64,000 nucleotides of DNA from Ceratobasidium sp. AG-K (taxonomy: Eukaryota > Basidiomycota > Agaricomycetes > Cantharellales > Ceratobasidiaceae), in NCBI GenBank assembly GCA_037039685.1, contig JAWNGF010000005.1, forward strand, positions 3,383,456 to 3,447,455. Reading direction: 5' to 3'. The notes below the pieces were generated by a model. It was not told the origin of the DNA. It did no database searches and worked only from the letters and a program-made list of their open reading frames with translations. Within the stretch, counting starts at the first letter, position 1. Each line of letters opens with the position of its first letter. This document shows, in pieces, positions 36,101-48,000 of the stretch. Position numbers and translations under genes: made by a program.

Positions 36101-37906
36101 ATCCAGAGCTGATGCGAGAATCATTGCATAAAGCTCATCGATCTCTTGATTCTTGTTCGACCGACCCGAGACGGATACGCCAAGTATGCTATCGAGCCTC
36201 TTTTTTGGGTTTAGCGAGAAGTCGTCCTCTCCCACGTATCGAATAACCGTGGCGGCATAGATGAACAACACACCAATGTGGTCGACTAGGCGGGCTACCT
36301 GCTCATCAGTGAGGGACATACGCTCGAGCTCGACTCGCAGGTACGTCTCTATGTCCTCTTTTACGATCGATCTCTCCAGCTCGTGCAGTATCAATTGATT
36401 GCTAGCGTTTCCCATTTTTTGCCGGATTTGTGGCTCTGGGCGACTCGACACGAAAATCTTGACCGGTAGCCGTGATACTTGTTCGGTGAACATCTCGAGG
36501 AGCACCCCAACGTCACTAGGATTATCGCATTCGTCGAGCGCATCGATCACCACCACCAGATCTGCTGGCAGGCTGTCTGCGACCTCTTGCAACGGGCTAG
36601 CAATCATACCCTCGAACTGCTTCACTAACTCCTTCGAATGAATGTCAGGGCGACGTTCCAACGATTGAGATAAGCTGTAAAGGAATGGACGAGAGAAGCG
36701 GGCAAGCTGGTAGGCGATTGTCGGAAGTATCATCTTGACGTTACGGCATTCCGGCAACTGCCGGGAACAAAAGAAGCTGGCGCCAAGCTCGTGGTCTCGA
36801 TCAAGCATGGCGCAGAGGCTATTTGCAATCGTGGTCTTCCCGGTGCCTGCCATGCCGTTCATCCAGTACAGGTTTCCTTGTGCCTGGTCATGTCTCTAGT
36901 GGCTCAAGTCGGCCAAGACCTTCGTGCGGGTCTTGGGTATGCATTCTCTGCGGCGGACCACAGCCGCTTCTGCCGAGTCGTAGCAAGCAGACATGGATGG
37001 AACCAGGCTTTTGAGTCGGGCTTCCTGCAGTGATTGTTAAGTCCCTGTTGCGAGATACCGAGTAAATAAAAACGCACCGTTGCTTGCTCGTCAACGATCT
37101 TCCATGTGCTCAAGTCGGCGTTGAGCTTTGTAGATCGGCTTTAGCGTCTTCATCACCTGATAGACCGACCGCTACTCACCATGAGTCGTCGTACATGTTC
37201 GTGAACCCGTCGATAGCATTCCATAACCTTATCCGGGTCTTGCTTTGCTTCCAAGTATCGTCTTGCATTTCCTCTTTCTTCTTTCTTGCATATTCCTTCC
37301 AGTTCGGCGTCGATTGCCCTAATAAGTAACTCAGTCAGCAACGGTCTGATTAGCATTACGTTTTATTTTAGTACACACATGCAGAGGTTGTTTATGCTCG
37401 CTGTTATAGTCGGGGGCGAGTTTCCAGAGAAGTGGCAGCTTAGGGTGCTAAATAATCCTTCGAGATCTACCCGTAGGGTCGCATAATCCTGCCGAGCCGA
37501 CAAAAAATCCTACAAAGCGTAACAATTTATCGATTTTTTTTTCCTGATATGCTTTCGGGAAGCCACTAACCTCATACACGTTGATGCAGGTAGAAAGGTC
37601 TTCTATCACAACTCGTAGCGGAGCAAACGCTCCCGCACAAGTAGCGAGTGTCTTGGTAAAACCACTCAGGCACTCCCAGCCTTGGCTACGATTAACTGGA
37701 GGAGACGTCGGAGGAGCAGATGTAGGCCGTAGTATGGGGTCAAATGCGACGGGTGCAGTCGGAGATCTGGGCACAGGGTTTGCAGTGAGTGAGATAGACC
37801 GTGGCCTAGGCGGTGGGCTACCAGGCTGCCCTTGTGCTGGTCTATCTTCATCTCCTAAAACTCGGCGCGCCGTCTTTTTCAGGCGTCCTTTGAACTTTTT
37901 CAACAT
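33151..37906 (-). pseudogene. NACHT-WD40 NLR-like protein, probably broken by one TAG
   Basis: Start ATG 37906-37904 (MLKKFKGRLKKTARRVLG). Domains in order: basic and Pro-rich N-terminus; helical bundle (37600-37000); NACHT NTPase with Walker A GMAGTGKTTIANSL (36856-36815), Walker B VVVIDALDECD and sensor KIFVSSRPEP; winged-helix region; then 14 WD40 repeats (35240-33300), enough for two seven-blade propellers; tail SWTECYLHA. Introns lie near 37560, 37360, 37180, 37040 and 35515. Proteins of this HET-E/NLR type act in fungal non-self recognition and programmed cell death. An in-frame TAG at 36898-36896, 11 codons before the P-loop methionine, replaces a position where relatives have Trp (TGG). 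Everything else is open, so this is a recent lesion, a polymorphism or a sequencing error. Confidence 0.8.
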
Positions 37907-39045
37907 GTCGCGTCAATGTACTGTGTCGGTGTATCTCGAGGCTGGTGGTGGAATAGCGCCAGTTACCGAGTCGGAGACACTACTCCGGGCGCCTGGGCCC
38001 CACTATGCCCAGCTTTACGTTACACACCTCAAAGTGGAAGGAGTGTCCTCGTGCTGAGTGAAATTCACTTGTAGGATAAGTACAATATGGAATTCCGGGT
38101 TAAATTCGTGTTATTCAGCTGGCGGATCAGGCCAAAATAGAGATGGTCAAGGTACGATCAAGCTGGAGCACAGGTAGGTCGGACTCACGTGGCTACTATC
38201 AATCAATTTGTGTATGCTGACCACCCTCTCCCTAGTCGGCACTAACCTTAACCACTATATACGCATTGAAAATGGCATAGAATTCCCCGGGTTAACCAAT
38301 CGAATGTTGTCACTTGTACGATCTTCATATAGCAGGCGCTTCATTTGGGTACGGAATCCATTTCGATTTTGGCTTGCTCAGATCGTTAATCAACTCTTGC
38401 AGAATTCTTCACACGAGTCAAGTTAGCGCGCAATAGTCTAATACTCCGAGAGTACATAACAAGGTACCTGCAAGTGATGAGACTTCACGGCAATCATTCG
38501 ATTTTCTGGCCATTTGAAAGACTCAGTACGATACTCTCGAGATTCCCAGCAGTTTTTTGGAGAGAATTACGATACGGAGTCTCCCGGTGTGAGAACGTCT
38601 TCTATCCGTGGGCAACGCTGTACAAGGCTGTCGTTGAGGAGTACAGTGAGTTCAGCAAGCGGACCACGTGAGGTCGTGGTACCAAATATCACGGCCCATA
38701 CCATGCTCCGACGTGCTAGCCCATGTGCAATATTCAGCGGAGGATTGAGCCCTATTTTAGGACCCTGTGACTGCTTCTCAAAGTCTACACCTCGATCGCC
38801 AGAATGCACCTCGCCGGTCAACATCGCTACAATTATTGCGACCAGCGGGTGTTGCCAAGCTATAATTGAGGTATCTTAGTTCACACTACTTGGAAGTGAA
38901 GGAATCGGGTCAAAAAAACTGACACAATTTACTATACCCTCTATGCTACTCGACTCCGACGCATCTCGGTCGCGTAAATTTCCGCATACATCCACAAGTG
39001 ACGACCAAATCCTAACAGTTACTTAGCGGTCGACAAAAACAGTGA
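37907..39045. other. Spacer; one unassigned open frame on the minus strand
   Basis: 38824-38567 (-) is open for 85 codons (GPKIGLNPPLNIAHGLARRS region). No family is recognised and no splice partner found, so no gene is claimed. The remainder holds the upstream region of the NACHT-WD40 gene. Confidence 0.4.
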
Positions 39046-39402
39046 TCACGCATGACAGTAACACTCTGTCCGACACCCACCAATCTCTGCGCCCTCAAAT
39101 TCCAGCGTCACCGAACCATAGCGAGACATCAACGAGGTGTTTTGATGTACCAGGAGACATGGACCCAGGTCGGATGAGACCCACACGAACAAGTGTCCGT
39201 CGGAATCTAGGACCCAACCAGCCAGTCTCATCAGGTACCCAAGTAGGGGGCTCATTGTGTGCAATTTGCAAGGGGGTGAAGTGTGAGAAATCGCTACTGA
39301 TATGACGGTGCCAACATTCTCCTTCAATTGAGAGATCCCAATATCGTGTCTCCGGTTTGCACTTCCCAAGCGATGATTGATCGTCGCCCAAGCCGGAAGC
39401 AA
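39046..39402 (-). pseudogene. Relic of a WD40-protein C-terminus (copy 1)
   Basis: The terminal segment matches the end of the neighbouring NACHT-WD40 protein: LDSDGHLFVWVSSDLGPCLL, RYGSVTLEFEGAEIGG and a closing ECYCHA compared with ECYLHA. No WD blades or NACHT domain remain upstream. It is a leftover of a tandem NACHT-WD40 copy. Confidence 0.7.
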
Positions 39403-39611
39403 TAAAACTGCAAAGTGGTTATATGCGCAGTTAGAAGACAGTCAGACGTATAAAAATTCCTCGATTATGTATGTTAGATCCCTTAGCCAGATATTGTGAA
39501 ATCCAATTGAGCAGCTGTAGCAATATCAGGTTACTACAGTATTCTGAGTACGTACATCACTCCAAAAAACGTTCTGTCCTTACTTCTACTAACAATCATA
39601 CAAGAGAATAA

Positions 39612-39893
39612 CTATTCACCGAAATTCTCCAATCTTACATCACCAAAACCTAGCTTTACTGATCCGTAACGAGGCATCAATGCGGTATTCTGAGGCAGGA
39701 GAAGGTATCGACGCGGGTCGGGTGGCACCCACACGAGCAAGCGCCCATCAGGATCAAGGACCATTACCCCCAGGAATGCGCCACCATCGGGTGGAGAAAA
39801 TCGTTGGGTAGGCAGCGAGGACAATAAGCGGTCTTGTGTCGTGTGGAAATCATTTTGTAATTCACCTTGATTAACCAACTCATTACCAAACAA
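39612..39893 (-). pseudogene. Relic of a WD40-protein C-terminus (copy 2)
   Basis: Reads LDPDGRLLVWVPPDPRRYLL and MPRYGSVKLGFGDVRLE, again the last module of the NACHT-WD40 proteins, without propeller or NTPase. It stops beside a probable solo LTR at 39896, which may have removed the upstream part. Confidence 0.7.
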
Positions 39894-39895
39894 AG

Positions 39896-40159
39896 TGTAA
39901 GGTCGGCGCGCGCCAACACTCCCACGGCGCTTATCGTCCTCTTATCTTATCTGTCATTCTTGTCGATCCCCGCGTTCTTATCCAAATAAACTGTCGTTCA
40001 TTTCATTCTATTTCATATCTAATTACACCCCCGTCATCTGTTTACTATATAAACCCACACTCGTTGTACTTAGATCTTCATCTCCCAGCTCCGACTCGCT
40101 CACCGTTCGCATCCCACTCACACAAAGCCGGGATTAGCCCGCTTGTCTGTAAGCACACA
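39896..40159 (+). repeat. Possible solo LTR
   Basis: Starts TGTAAGG, ends CACA, 264 bp, with TATATAAA at 40046-40053 in the middle. It is flanked by CAAAG (39891-39895) and GAAAG (40160-40164), a 4-of-5 match to a target duplication. Length is close to the 258-bp copia LTR but the sequence differs. The imperfect duplication leaves the call open. Confidence 0.4.
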
Positions 40160-40394
40160 GAAAGACGTGCGGCCGCATCGTGCAGCGTTAAATTAAAAGC
40201 CTCACTTGAGATATGCAATATATTCACACACTAATACTAACCAGGAATGATTCGCCTCGACCGATACTAGCAATGAGCCACGGTATCATCACCAACTTAA
40301 AATATGTGCGGGGAACTTTACGTTGGCTGCAGGCTACATTCACAACAGCAGCACCTAGTTTACATGCTTTGTCCAATAAAAGGGGCCTCGATCC

Positions 40395-42367
40395 TCAAAG
40401 CTTAGCAGCAACTTTCTGCGCGGTCTCGTTCACGAAAATAGCAGCAGCTCCCATTCTACAATCCGTCAATATTTGACTTCCGATTGAAACTCAAATAATA
40501 GCTCACCCAGATCCGATACACATCGATGTGCACAAAATCTTGCCATTCCTGCGACGTAGCTCTGCGAGGCCGGTAGCGACCTGACGAACCCCGGTTGCTC
40601 CAAGTGGGTGGCCAAGGGCGCTTTAAGCCAGATGAGGAGGGGTGTCTGATTATATGCTGGGAACAAACCTACATGGCACCGCCATTCACATTGACCTTCT
40701 CGATATCTAGACCTAGCTTTTCGACACAGTAGACGTACCTAAACAAATCGAGAATTAGGCGAGACCTGGAAGACCTAGAAGGTAGAAAACTCACATCGAC
40801 GAGAATGCTTCATTGATCTTCAAGTTAAGAGTACATCAATACGACGGTCAATCATTATCGGCATCACCCCACCTCGAATAGGTCGACGTCACTGATCTTG
40901 AGACCACTGCGTTCTAGTACCTTGCTATAAGGAACATTAGTCGAATGAAATCGCCTGGTCTTATGCGGTAGTGACTGACGGTATAGCACTTCAGACGATG
41001 GAAGTATTGGTTTAGTAAATTCTGGTTATGCATTTAGTAACTCAACAACGCACTGAGCTGGTCCTATGCCCATATACTTCGGTTCGACACCTAGACGGAT
41101 AATATATTAGCTATTCGCCCCCAAAAATTCGGGGCTTGTATGGGCGGATAGCGCGATCCAATCTAATCTCACCAACAACACTCGTCGCCACATGTTTCGC
41201 AATGATCTTATCGGCCAGCCCGAGTTTTTCGGCCGTACTCCGACGCATCAACAACGCAGCAGCAGCACCGTCCGTCACCTGACTGGAGTTTGCACCGGTC
41301 GATCGAGCGTTGCCCCAATCCGGGAACGCACTTCGGGCCTAGAAACGAAATTAATGTAAGTCGTTCCACATTACTGGTGGATCAAGCATACTTTAGCCAT
41401 GCCCTCCGGCGTCGACCCATGACGAATCCCGTCGTCCTTGTCCAAAACAACCTCTTTTGTGGACCCATCCTCGCCTTTGAGAATAGTTTTGAAGGGTACA
41501 ATCTCTTCTGCGAATCGTCCGGATTTCTGTGCCTCAGATGCGCGGTTATGAGATAAAAGTGCGAGTTCGTCCATTTTCTCTCGGGAAATATTAAAGTCCG
41601 CAGCTACCATCTCTGATGTCCAACCCATTGGCTAACACAAATATAATCAGAACAGCCTATGCCTTCTCTTTGGCAGCACTTACTTCGGCACAGTCAATCG
41701 CGGCTTGATTGGCTTTAATATCCTCGCTATTGAACTTGGGCGTCGGTCGAGGACTTAGCGGTAATTAGGACTAACCACGCACAAAGGTACAATACAGCTT
41801 ACTTATGCGTCATACTCTCAACTCCAACCGCTAAACCGATATCGATATCGCCTTTGGAAATGGAGTCGGAAATGCTACGGATAGCCATAAGTCCCGAGGA
41901 ACAAAGTCGGTTGATGGCCTGAACTGGGACATGCTGAGGGAAACCGGCAGCCATAGCCGATGCGCGAGACTCGTATGCAGGGCTAGGAGGGTGGCATGTT
42001 CCTGAGGGAAAATAAGAACCAATTATTCACTTTTTGGACGAAAACTTACCGACTACAATATCTTCGATCGATCCCGGGTCGATCCCGGCACGCTCTTTGA
42101 CAGCTTTGAGCATTCCGACCAGCAGTACATCCGACGGTGTATCCTATCCAGTTGTTTTAATATGGTCTGAGCATATGATATGTATTGACCTACCTTCAAT
42201 CCTCCCTTCTTGGCCTTGCACATCGGGGTTCGCAAAGCGAGGGTCAACACCACATCGTCAGGATGTTTAGTGAACAAACTCTTGGGCTCGAGCGTTCGCA
42301 CTGTCGACGAAAACGACCGGAATAGTGTGTTTGAGGAGACACGAGCGTTGGAAAGAGAGCGTAGCAT
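40395..42367 (-). CDS. 3-ketoacyl-CoA thiolase (acetyl-CoA acyltransferase)
   Basis: The enzyme cleaves 3-ketoacyl-CoA with CoA to acetyl-CoA in the last step of beta-oxidation. Start chosen at ATG 42367-42365 (MLRSLSNARV); an ATG at 42430 is in frame. Visible motifs: LALRTPMCKAKKGG; nucleophile loop NRLCSSGLMAI; GMGWTSE-type loop as MGWTSEMVAADFNISR; STGANSSQVTDGAAA; INEAFSSM; NGGAIALGHPLGATG (catalytic His, split by an intron); CTSMCIGSG (second Cys). All catalytic residues are present. About ten short exons, one of only 9 nt (40988-40980). The N-terminus is Arg/Ser-rich like a mitochondrial presequence, and the C-terminus ends AKL, a peroxisomal PTS1 variant. It is divergent from the Zn(2)Cys(6) gene. 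Confidence 0.9.
40980..40988 (-). other. 9-nt microexon of the thiolase gene
   Basis: TGCTATACC on the minus strand, preceded by an AG acceptor (intron 41053-40989, 65 nt) and followed by a GTCAGT donor (intron 40979-40925, 55 nt). Only this exon restores the conserved thiolase motif GPAxAIPKVLE and keeps the frame; without it the preceding exon runs into a stop. Confidence 0.85.
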
Positions 42368-42993
42368 ATTGTTAATGGTGTGATGGGGGGGAGAGTCAGA
42401 AGGAGAGTTGCCGAGGAGCCGGACCACCACACCACGCGTACTTTAAGATAGCTAGCAAGTCGGTCTTGTTTCCCAGGACTCCACGTATATAAGGGCTAGA
42501 GTAGTATTTGAATTGGCCGGGACTCAAGTCTAGCATGAGAACTAGTTGACTAACCGGGTCGTGGGATGATCCGTCCGAACCCTGGAAAGAGGCGTAGTGG
42601 GATGTATTACACTATAGAGATCCCTGAGTCATGTGATCCTTTGAGCATTTGCTTCCTTCAGTTCCCGACCAATCGCAACTGATCCATGATCTCTAATTGC
42701 ACCTTTTCAGTCTTGCTCTTCAACCAACATCTAATAGAGCAACTGCGAATCCAACATAAAATATAGCAACTCAACGCCTGTGCCTGCTCTCGGGGCCAAG
42801 CTACGCCAGCGATACCTTAGGTCGACACCCACCTAATGACCCCATCAAACAGCAAAACCTAGGCCTCAATCTAAACAAAACTGAACATTTAGACCCCCCA
42901 ATTCCGGGTTCCAACGTGCTTGTTTTTCGGAACCCTGATCCAAGACAATCAATTTGCCTTGGTCACTGCACTTCCTCGGATTAGTGTCTCCTG
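42368..42993. promoter_or_regulatory. Shared upstream region of thiolase (-) and Zn(2)Cys(6) factor (+)
   Basis: 626 bp between two divergent start codons. No gene recognised inside; no clear TATA for either direction. The layout would allow the factor to regulate the thiolase or share control with it, but nothing in the sequence shows this. Confidence 0.4.
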
Positions 42994-45065
42994 ATGAATA
43001 AAGCTCTTGCCTGCGACCGATGCTTACAGGACAAGGTATGGGAGACGACGAGAAACTCACCGTCGCTAGCTGACTGTATTGTAGGTTCGCTGTAGGTTCG
43101 ACCCATCCAAGCAAGCCCATTGCACGAGCTGCCTCACCCTAGATGTCAATTGCATTTGGACTAAAGTCCCCAAACCTAAAGCACGGCCCGACGATTCGTA
43201 AGCGTTTATTCCGCTTATGGTTCAATAATTTTACATTATTACCGTATAGCTATATTAAGTATCTTGAGGAGAGAGTTAGCGTGCTGGAGCGAGAGTTGAA
43301 GAATGTTGGTCAATCTCCCGAGCGGTATTGTAAGCATGACCAAAACTCACCTAGAGTCCTTGTTAGTTGCTTCCAGGTATAAACATAAAAAAAGAGATCG
43401 ATGCTCTCCTAGAATCAGGAAATACGGTCATCCGAACTGACCAAGGCCTAGCGAAGGCGAGTGCTCCTTCGGTACCACAAGAAAGCCCCGGCATTCCAAG
43501 AAAACCTGCACGGCCAGAGACCTTCTCCGCGTTTTTGGACCCCTCGATGTCTTCCGTACTAGTGCGACAGGCTCGACTCGTAAATGTCGGGTCGGATCCG
43601 CAAGACCCAGGTCAACTCGAAAATGTAGTATGGGACTCGTCCTCGTCTATTCAGCCAGACACACCACGATATCACGGCCAATCAAGTGCCGAGGTCTTAA
43701 CCCAGGACGCCTGCCTATTTCGTGGTGAAAGCAACTTCACCAATCTTCTCCCCGCCGGCACTTCCAACCATCGAAGACCTGAATTTTGGAGACCCACGCT
43801 TCCCGAGATTCGACAGCTCTATTTGTACCCGATGGATACCAGCTTGGACACGGACACCTTACCAGAGCTGCCGCCCGATGACTTGATGCCTAAAATATTG
43901 GATGCATACTTTGATAATCAATTCTTCCCGGTTATTCATCGGCAGCTGTTCGAGAAGCAGCTTCGAGAAGGAGTTCACTGGCACGAGGTCTCTTTCTTGC
44001 GAGTCGTGTTCCTGGTATGCGCTTGCGGTGCACGATGGTGCGACGATCCGAGAGTGCTAGATAGTAGATGGCCAGTACAAATGAGCGCTGGCTTCAAGTG
44101 GTTTCGTCAATTCAATATGTGGAATCGTGATCTCTCTTACCAACAGATATCATTATGGGATGCCCAAATGCTCGTCGTAAGTCCTCTGCCCATTCCTGGG
44201 ATTGCTAATCGACCGTGATTGCAGCTCTGGACTGTTTTTCGGTGTGGATCGTCGGCCAGCTATGGAGTATGGATCGTGATCGGAATGGCCATCCGAGCGA
44301 TGCAGGATATTGGTTCACATCGTAAACAAGCGCGCGTTACTTTGGAGGGTGAGTTGCACAAACGATGCTTCTGGTACGTCGCTTGCGCACTCCCCACCAG
44401 GGCGAATTCTTACACCCAAAATAGGTCGATGGTCATGCTTGACCGCCTCTATAGGTGAATAATTTCTGGTTATTCCGTTATGAGCTGTTGCTAATTGGTT
44501 GATATCTGTAGCATAAATCTTGGAAGACATGGTGCGACACAGGAACTCGAGTAAGCATGACCCGTGCTGTGGCTTTCACAACTTCCCACCAACTCACCTA
44601 CTCTAGCTTGGATTTAGGGGATGTTTTGGAAGTAGACGATGAATTTTGGTCGTTGGAACTGGGCGCTGCGCCACCGATACAACCTTCCACCGTCCCTTCC
44701 AAAATGGTAATATTCAACCAGCTTATTGGACTATGTCGTATTGCTGGTATATGTCTGCAGACAATAGTAAGTCGTTCTACCAAATAAACCAATCTGCATG
44801 AAGGATCCTGCGGAACTCAAGATTGCCTACTTAATTCTAGTATGCATTAGAACAAACGAAACGGTACATGGGCTTAAACGGGCTCCAAGGAGGAACATGG
44901 ATGCACACGAGAATTAACGCGCAACTAGACCAATGGGCTAAGAGCGTCCCCCCACATAGTATGTTAACCAACCATTAACAATCAGGGCATTTATACTCAG
45001 CCATGCTATAGCACGCCTCCCAAATGCCAATTTGGATAACGAGTCATGCTTCCTTTCCAATACCG
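42994..45065 (+). CDS. Zn(2)Cys(6) transcription factor, 5' part, interrupted by a transposon
   Basis: Exon 1 (42994-43035) starts MNKALACDRCLQDK and exon 2 (43085-43197) continues VRCRF, giving the binuclear cluster CX2CX6CX9CX2CX6C split by a 49-nt intron. Exon 3 (43250-43329) is the dimerising coiled coil YIKYLEERVSVLEREL. Exon 4 (43377-44176) and the following short exons carry the fungal-specific transcription factor domain (PF04082 type): ILDAYFDNQFFPVIHRQLFE, FLVCACGARWCDD, ELHKRCFW, MVMLDRLY and DDEFW. This is the GAL4-type architecture of fungal activators. The exon that opens near 45011 stops reading sensibly at 45065, where a 3.8-kb element begins; the frame resumes at 48869. Confidence 0.82.
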
Positions 45066-48000
45066 TGGGGACCAGCAATCCCATAGTACACGTAAGCTTT
45101 TGATGGGGCATGCGGTTGGGCAGGTTTTGAGTAATAACCAATTCTCACGCTCATTTCAATGGGATACCGTTCTGCAGCCCAAAAGAGTGAGATTCGGGTC
45201 ATATATGCTGTACCTAATTAAACAAAAAATTGCCCAGTGGGCATCGACTGGTGAATATACTCCGTTTCCGCTCCGTTGCGGCCAATGTGAACATAAACAG
45301 CAGAAATACCCTTTGCAAAAAAATATTCAAACCAGTCGTTGCCCTCTATATGCTATATATGCACCGTCAAACTTGTCAGATTCGTTAAAATGAAGTTGTT
45401 GCGGGCTGCGGAGTGTTTGGGATGAATCTGGTGTTTTCATGCAAATTCTAGCATGATGACCGCTTATATAAGCTGGCAGGCTCAGTCCCCCAGCGACACT
45501 TCTCTATTTCCACCACCACCTCACCGGTGCTGTCATCCTGATTAATGGCAAAATACAACACACGCCCAAGGAAAGGTCAATTAGCTCGACAGAAAGCAGC
45601 ACATACTCGGACGCGATTGCCTTCCGGGTGCTTTCAAGGAGGTCCGAACGACGCCGTTGACTCGGAGATTGGCAGTTTGCATGGTGGAACACTAGATACA
45701 ACACTTGGACCCTATAATGTAACTACTGTGAAGATGGTGCTCGATGAGAGAAAGAAACAATATGATAAGCTCAAAAATCGTCACAAGAGTGCCATACAAA
45801 GAGAGAAACGGGCCAAAGGAAAGGTATACCAATTAAGATACTTGTAAATCACCAATATCTAATCTTGTACATTCATAGGTTCAAAATCTACTGGCGCAAT
45901 CGAGTATTATCGAGGGGCGACTGTCAAGTGCATTCAACGCACGAGATATTGCCAAAAACACACTTGAAAGACTCCAAAAACAGGCGAATATTCAACAGGA
46001 AGAAATATCGACACTTCAAGATGATGTATGCAAGCTAGAAGAGCTTGTTACAAAAAGCTCTAAAGCACTCGTAGCAATGGCTATGGAACTATGAAGCAAG
46101 TCGCTTAAGACCCAGAGCCTTGAGGGACACCTAACATTGATGCGGCGGACATGCAATGTGCTCCGAAGAAGAATTTCACGAGGGCAAGCACGAGTCAAGA
46201 ATTCAGCTGAAGTCAGCTTGGACAACTCGGAAAACCGCATTGATCGGTATTATCTCAAGAATAAGTCTGGGATTATTCAGCCCAAGGCTCGAGATATGCT
46301 ACAAAGGCTTTCCTGCAAAGGGATCGCAACAGAGCGCCTATCTAATGTTGTCAATATTGTTTCCGAAACATTGGGGATTGACATTGTTGGGTCTTTCAGT
46401 GCTCAAAGCATAGTGCGGATTATGTTGGAGGGACTAGTCCAAGCTCAAATGCAGGTCGCTCACGAGATGGAACAGGCAGAATGTAAGTCATTGGTACATG
46501 TAATCGCATATACTCAGTAAACTCACATAATAACATCAGATATCACTATATGTGGCGATGGTACGAGCATAAGAAATCAACAACACGAGGCAAAAGCCAT
46601 GTCAATTTGGATGCCTCAAAATCATGACGCCAGCAACTGTGATCAGGCCACATTAACTAGTGCTCTACCGTTGGTGCAATCATTGGGGGTGCATAAAGCA
46701 GCAAACCACACCGCAAAGCAACAGCTTCACGGATGGATCAGTGCTCTTGACTCCTGTTGCGATATATACAAGCGAAGCCCACTTGGACAGAGCAAACAAA
46801 TCAGTAGCAAACTAATTGCCCAGAAATTGCGTGGGGTTCTAACGGACCACGCAGCCGACCAGAGGCGCCTCCACGAGCTGCTCTTACAATGGAAAAAGAG
46901 CTGCAATTGTGAAGTTCGGGCAGCAACAGCTTTAAAGACAATGACAACAGAAGAGCAGCTATATGCGCTGTCAAACTACATGGACAGTGCGACAGAATAT
47001 GTTGATGACTGGCGGTTGCTTCTGAGTGATCAACAGGGGGCTCTCATGCACGATGCTTGGCTGGCACTAGCAGCTGAGATAGGTGAGTCTGAGTTTCGGA
47101 AACTTAACCCAGAAACTCAGTTTGACATTGATTTTGTTGCCTGGTCCGGTTGTTGTATGCATAAAGAGCTGAATGCGGTTAAAGGCGGGGCTGCTGAAAT
47201 GGCACAAGTGTGGGAAAACCTCAAGCTAGAGCCTCCACTAGTACTCAGGAATAAATACAAGGCCAAAATACGATCAAATTTGCCTCATGATTGCTTGAAC
47301 CGTGGTGGCATCAAGCTAGCAAGTTTGGCTGGCGCCCTGTTTAGACATAAGGACGAGAAAAAAGGCTATCAACAGAGTGTAGATAACTCATTTGAGGTAT
47401 GTAATTTGATAGTGTACCTGTCGTATATCTGATGTTAAAATTCATTTCAGGAAACCTATGGGTACTCAAAGTGGTTTCCTGATACCAGTAATACACAGTA
47501 CGGGTCTTACTGTGACGCTGCAACAGAGCTATTGCTTCATAAGGAGAAATACCTTGATCTCTTGGATACCACAAGTCTTGCAAAAAACATACCCAAATTC
47601 GTTAATATTGAGACTAATGTGTCCTATGCACTCAAAGATATATCCACACTAACCAAACTTGCAGTCCTAGCCTTGTATGCACAGGCTGTAGGTCACCCGT
47701 ATATGCACCAGGTTTGTACCCCAGGGTTGAATGCGCTGGACCTTGGACCAATGCATACCCAGGTCAAAGAGTACTGTAGGATGGTCAAGCAAAATCCCGA
47801 CCTTCTACTTGGGTCCGATATGTCAACTACCTATGGTACATTTGATGGGAAACAATGGGATAGGCCCGACATCATGTATTGTGTGCTATCCCTGATGCCA
47901 CAGCTCCCAAATATACGCCCCGTTCTTGCTGCATTCTTTGACGGAGCGCTGCAGACCTGGGAGCGGTTTACTGTCGAGTTTGACAATGGCGGGCTAATTG

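Noticed and set aside
38567..38824. Minus-strand 85-codon open frame between the NACHT-WD40 gene and its relics.
   Set aside because: No recognisable family, no splice partners, no start context; kept only as an unassigned stretch.
40213..40476. Plus-strand open frame of 87 codons.
   Set aside because: Overlaps the last exons of the thiolase gene on the other strand.
45066..45073. Assigning the T at the left junction to an exact 8-bp duplication.
   Set aside because: Both readings give the same host sequence; symmetric ends (TGGGGACC) favour 7 bp, so the length is left as 7-8.
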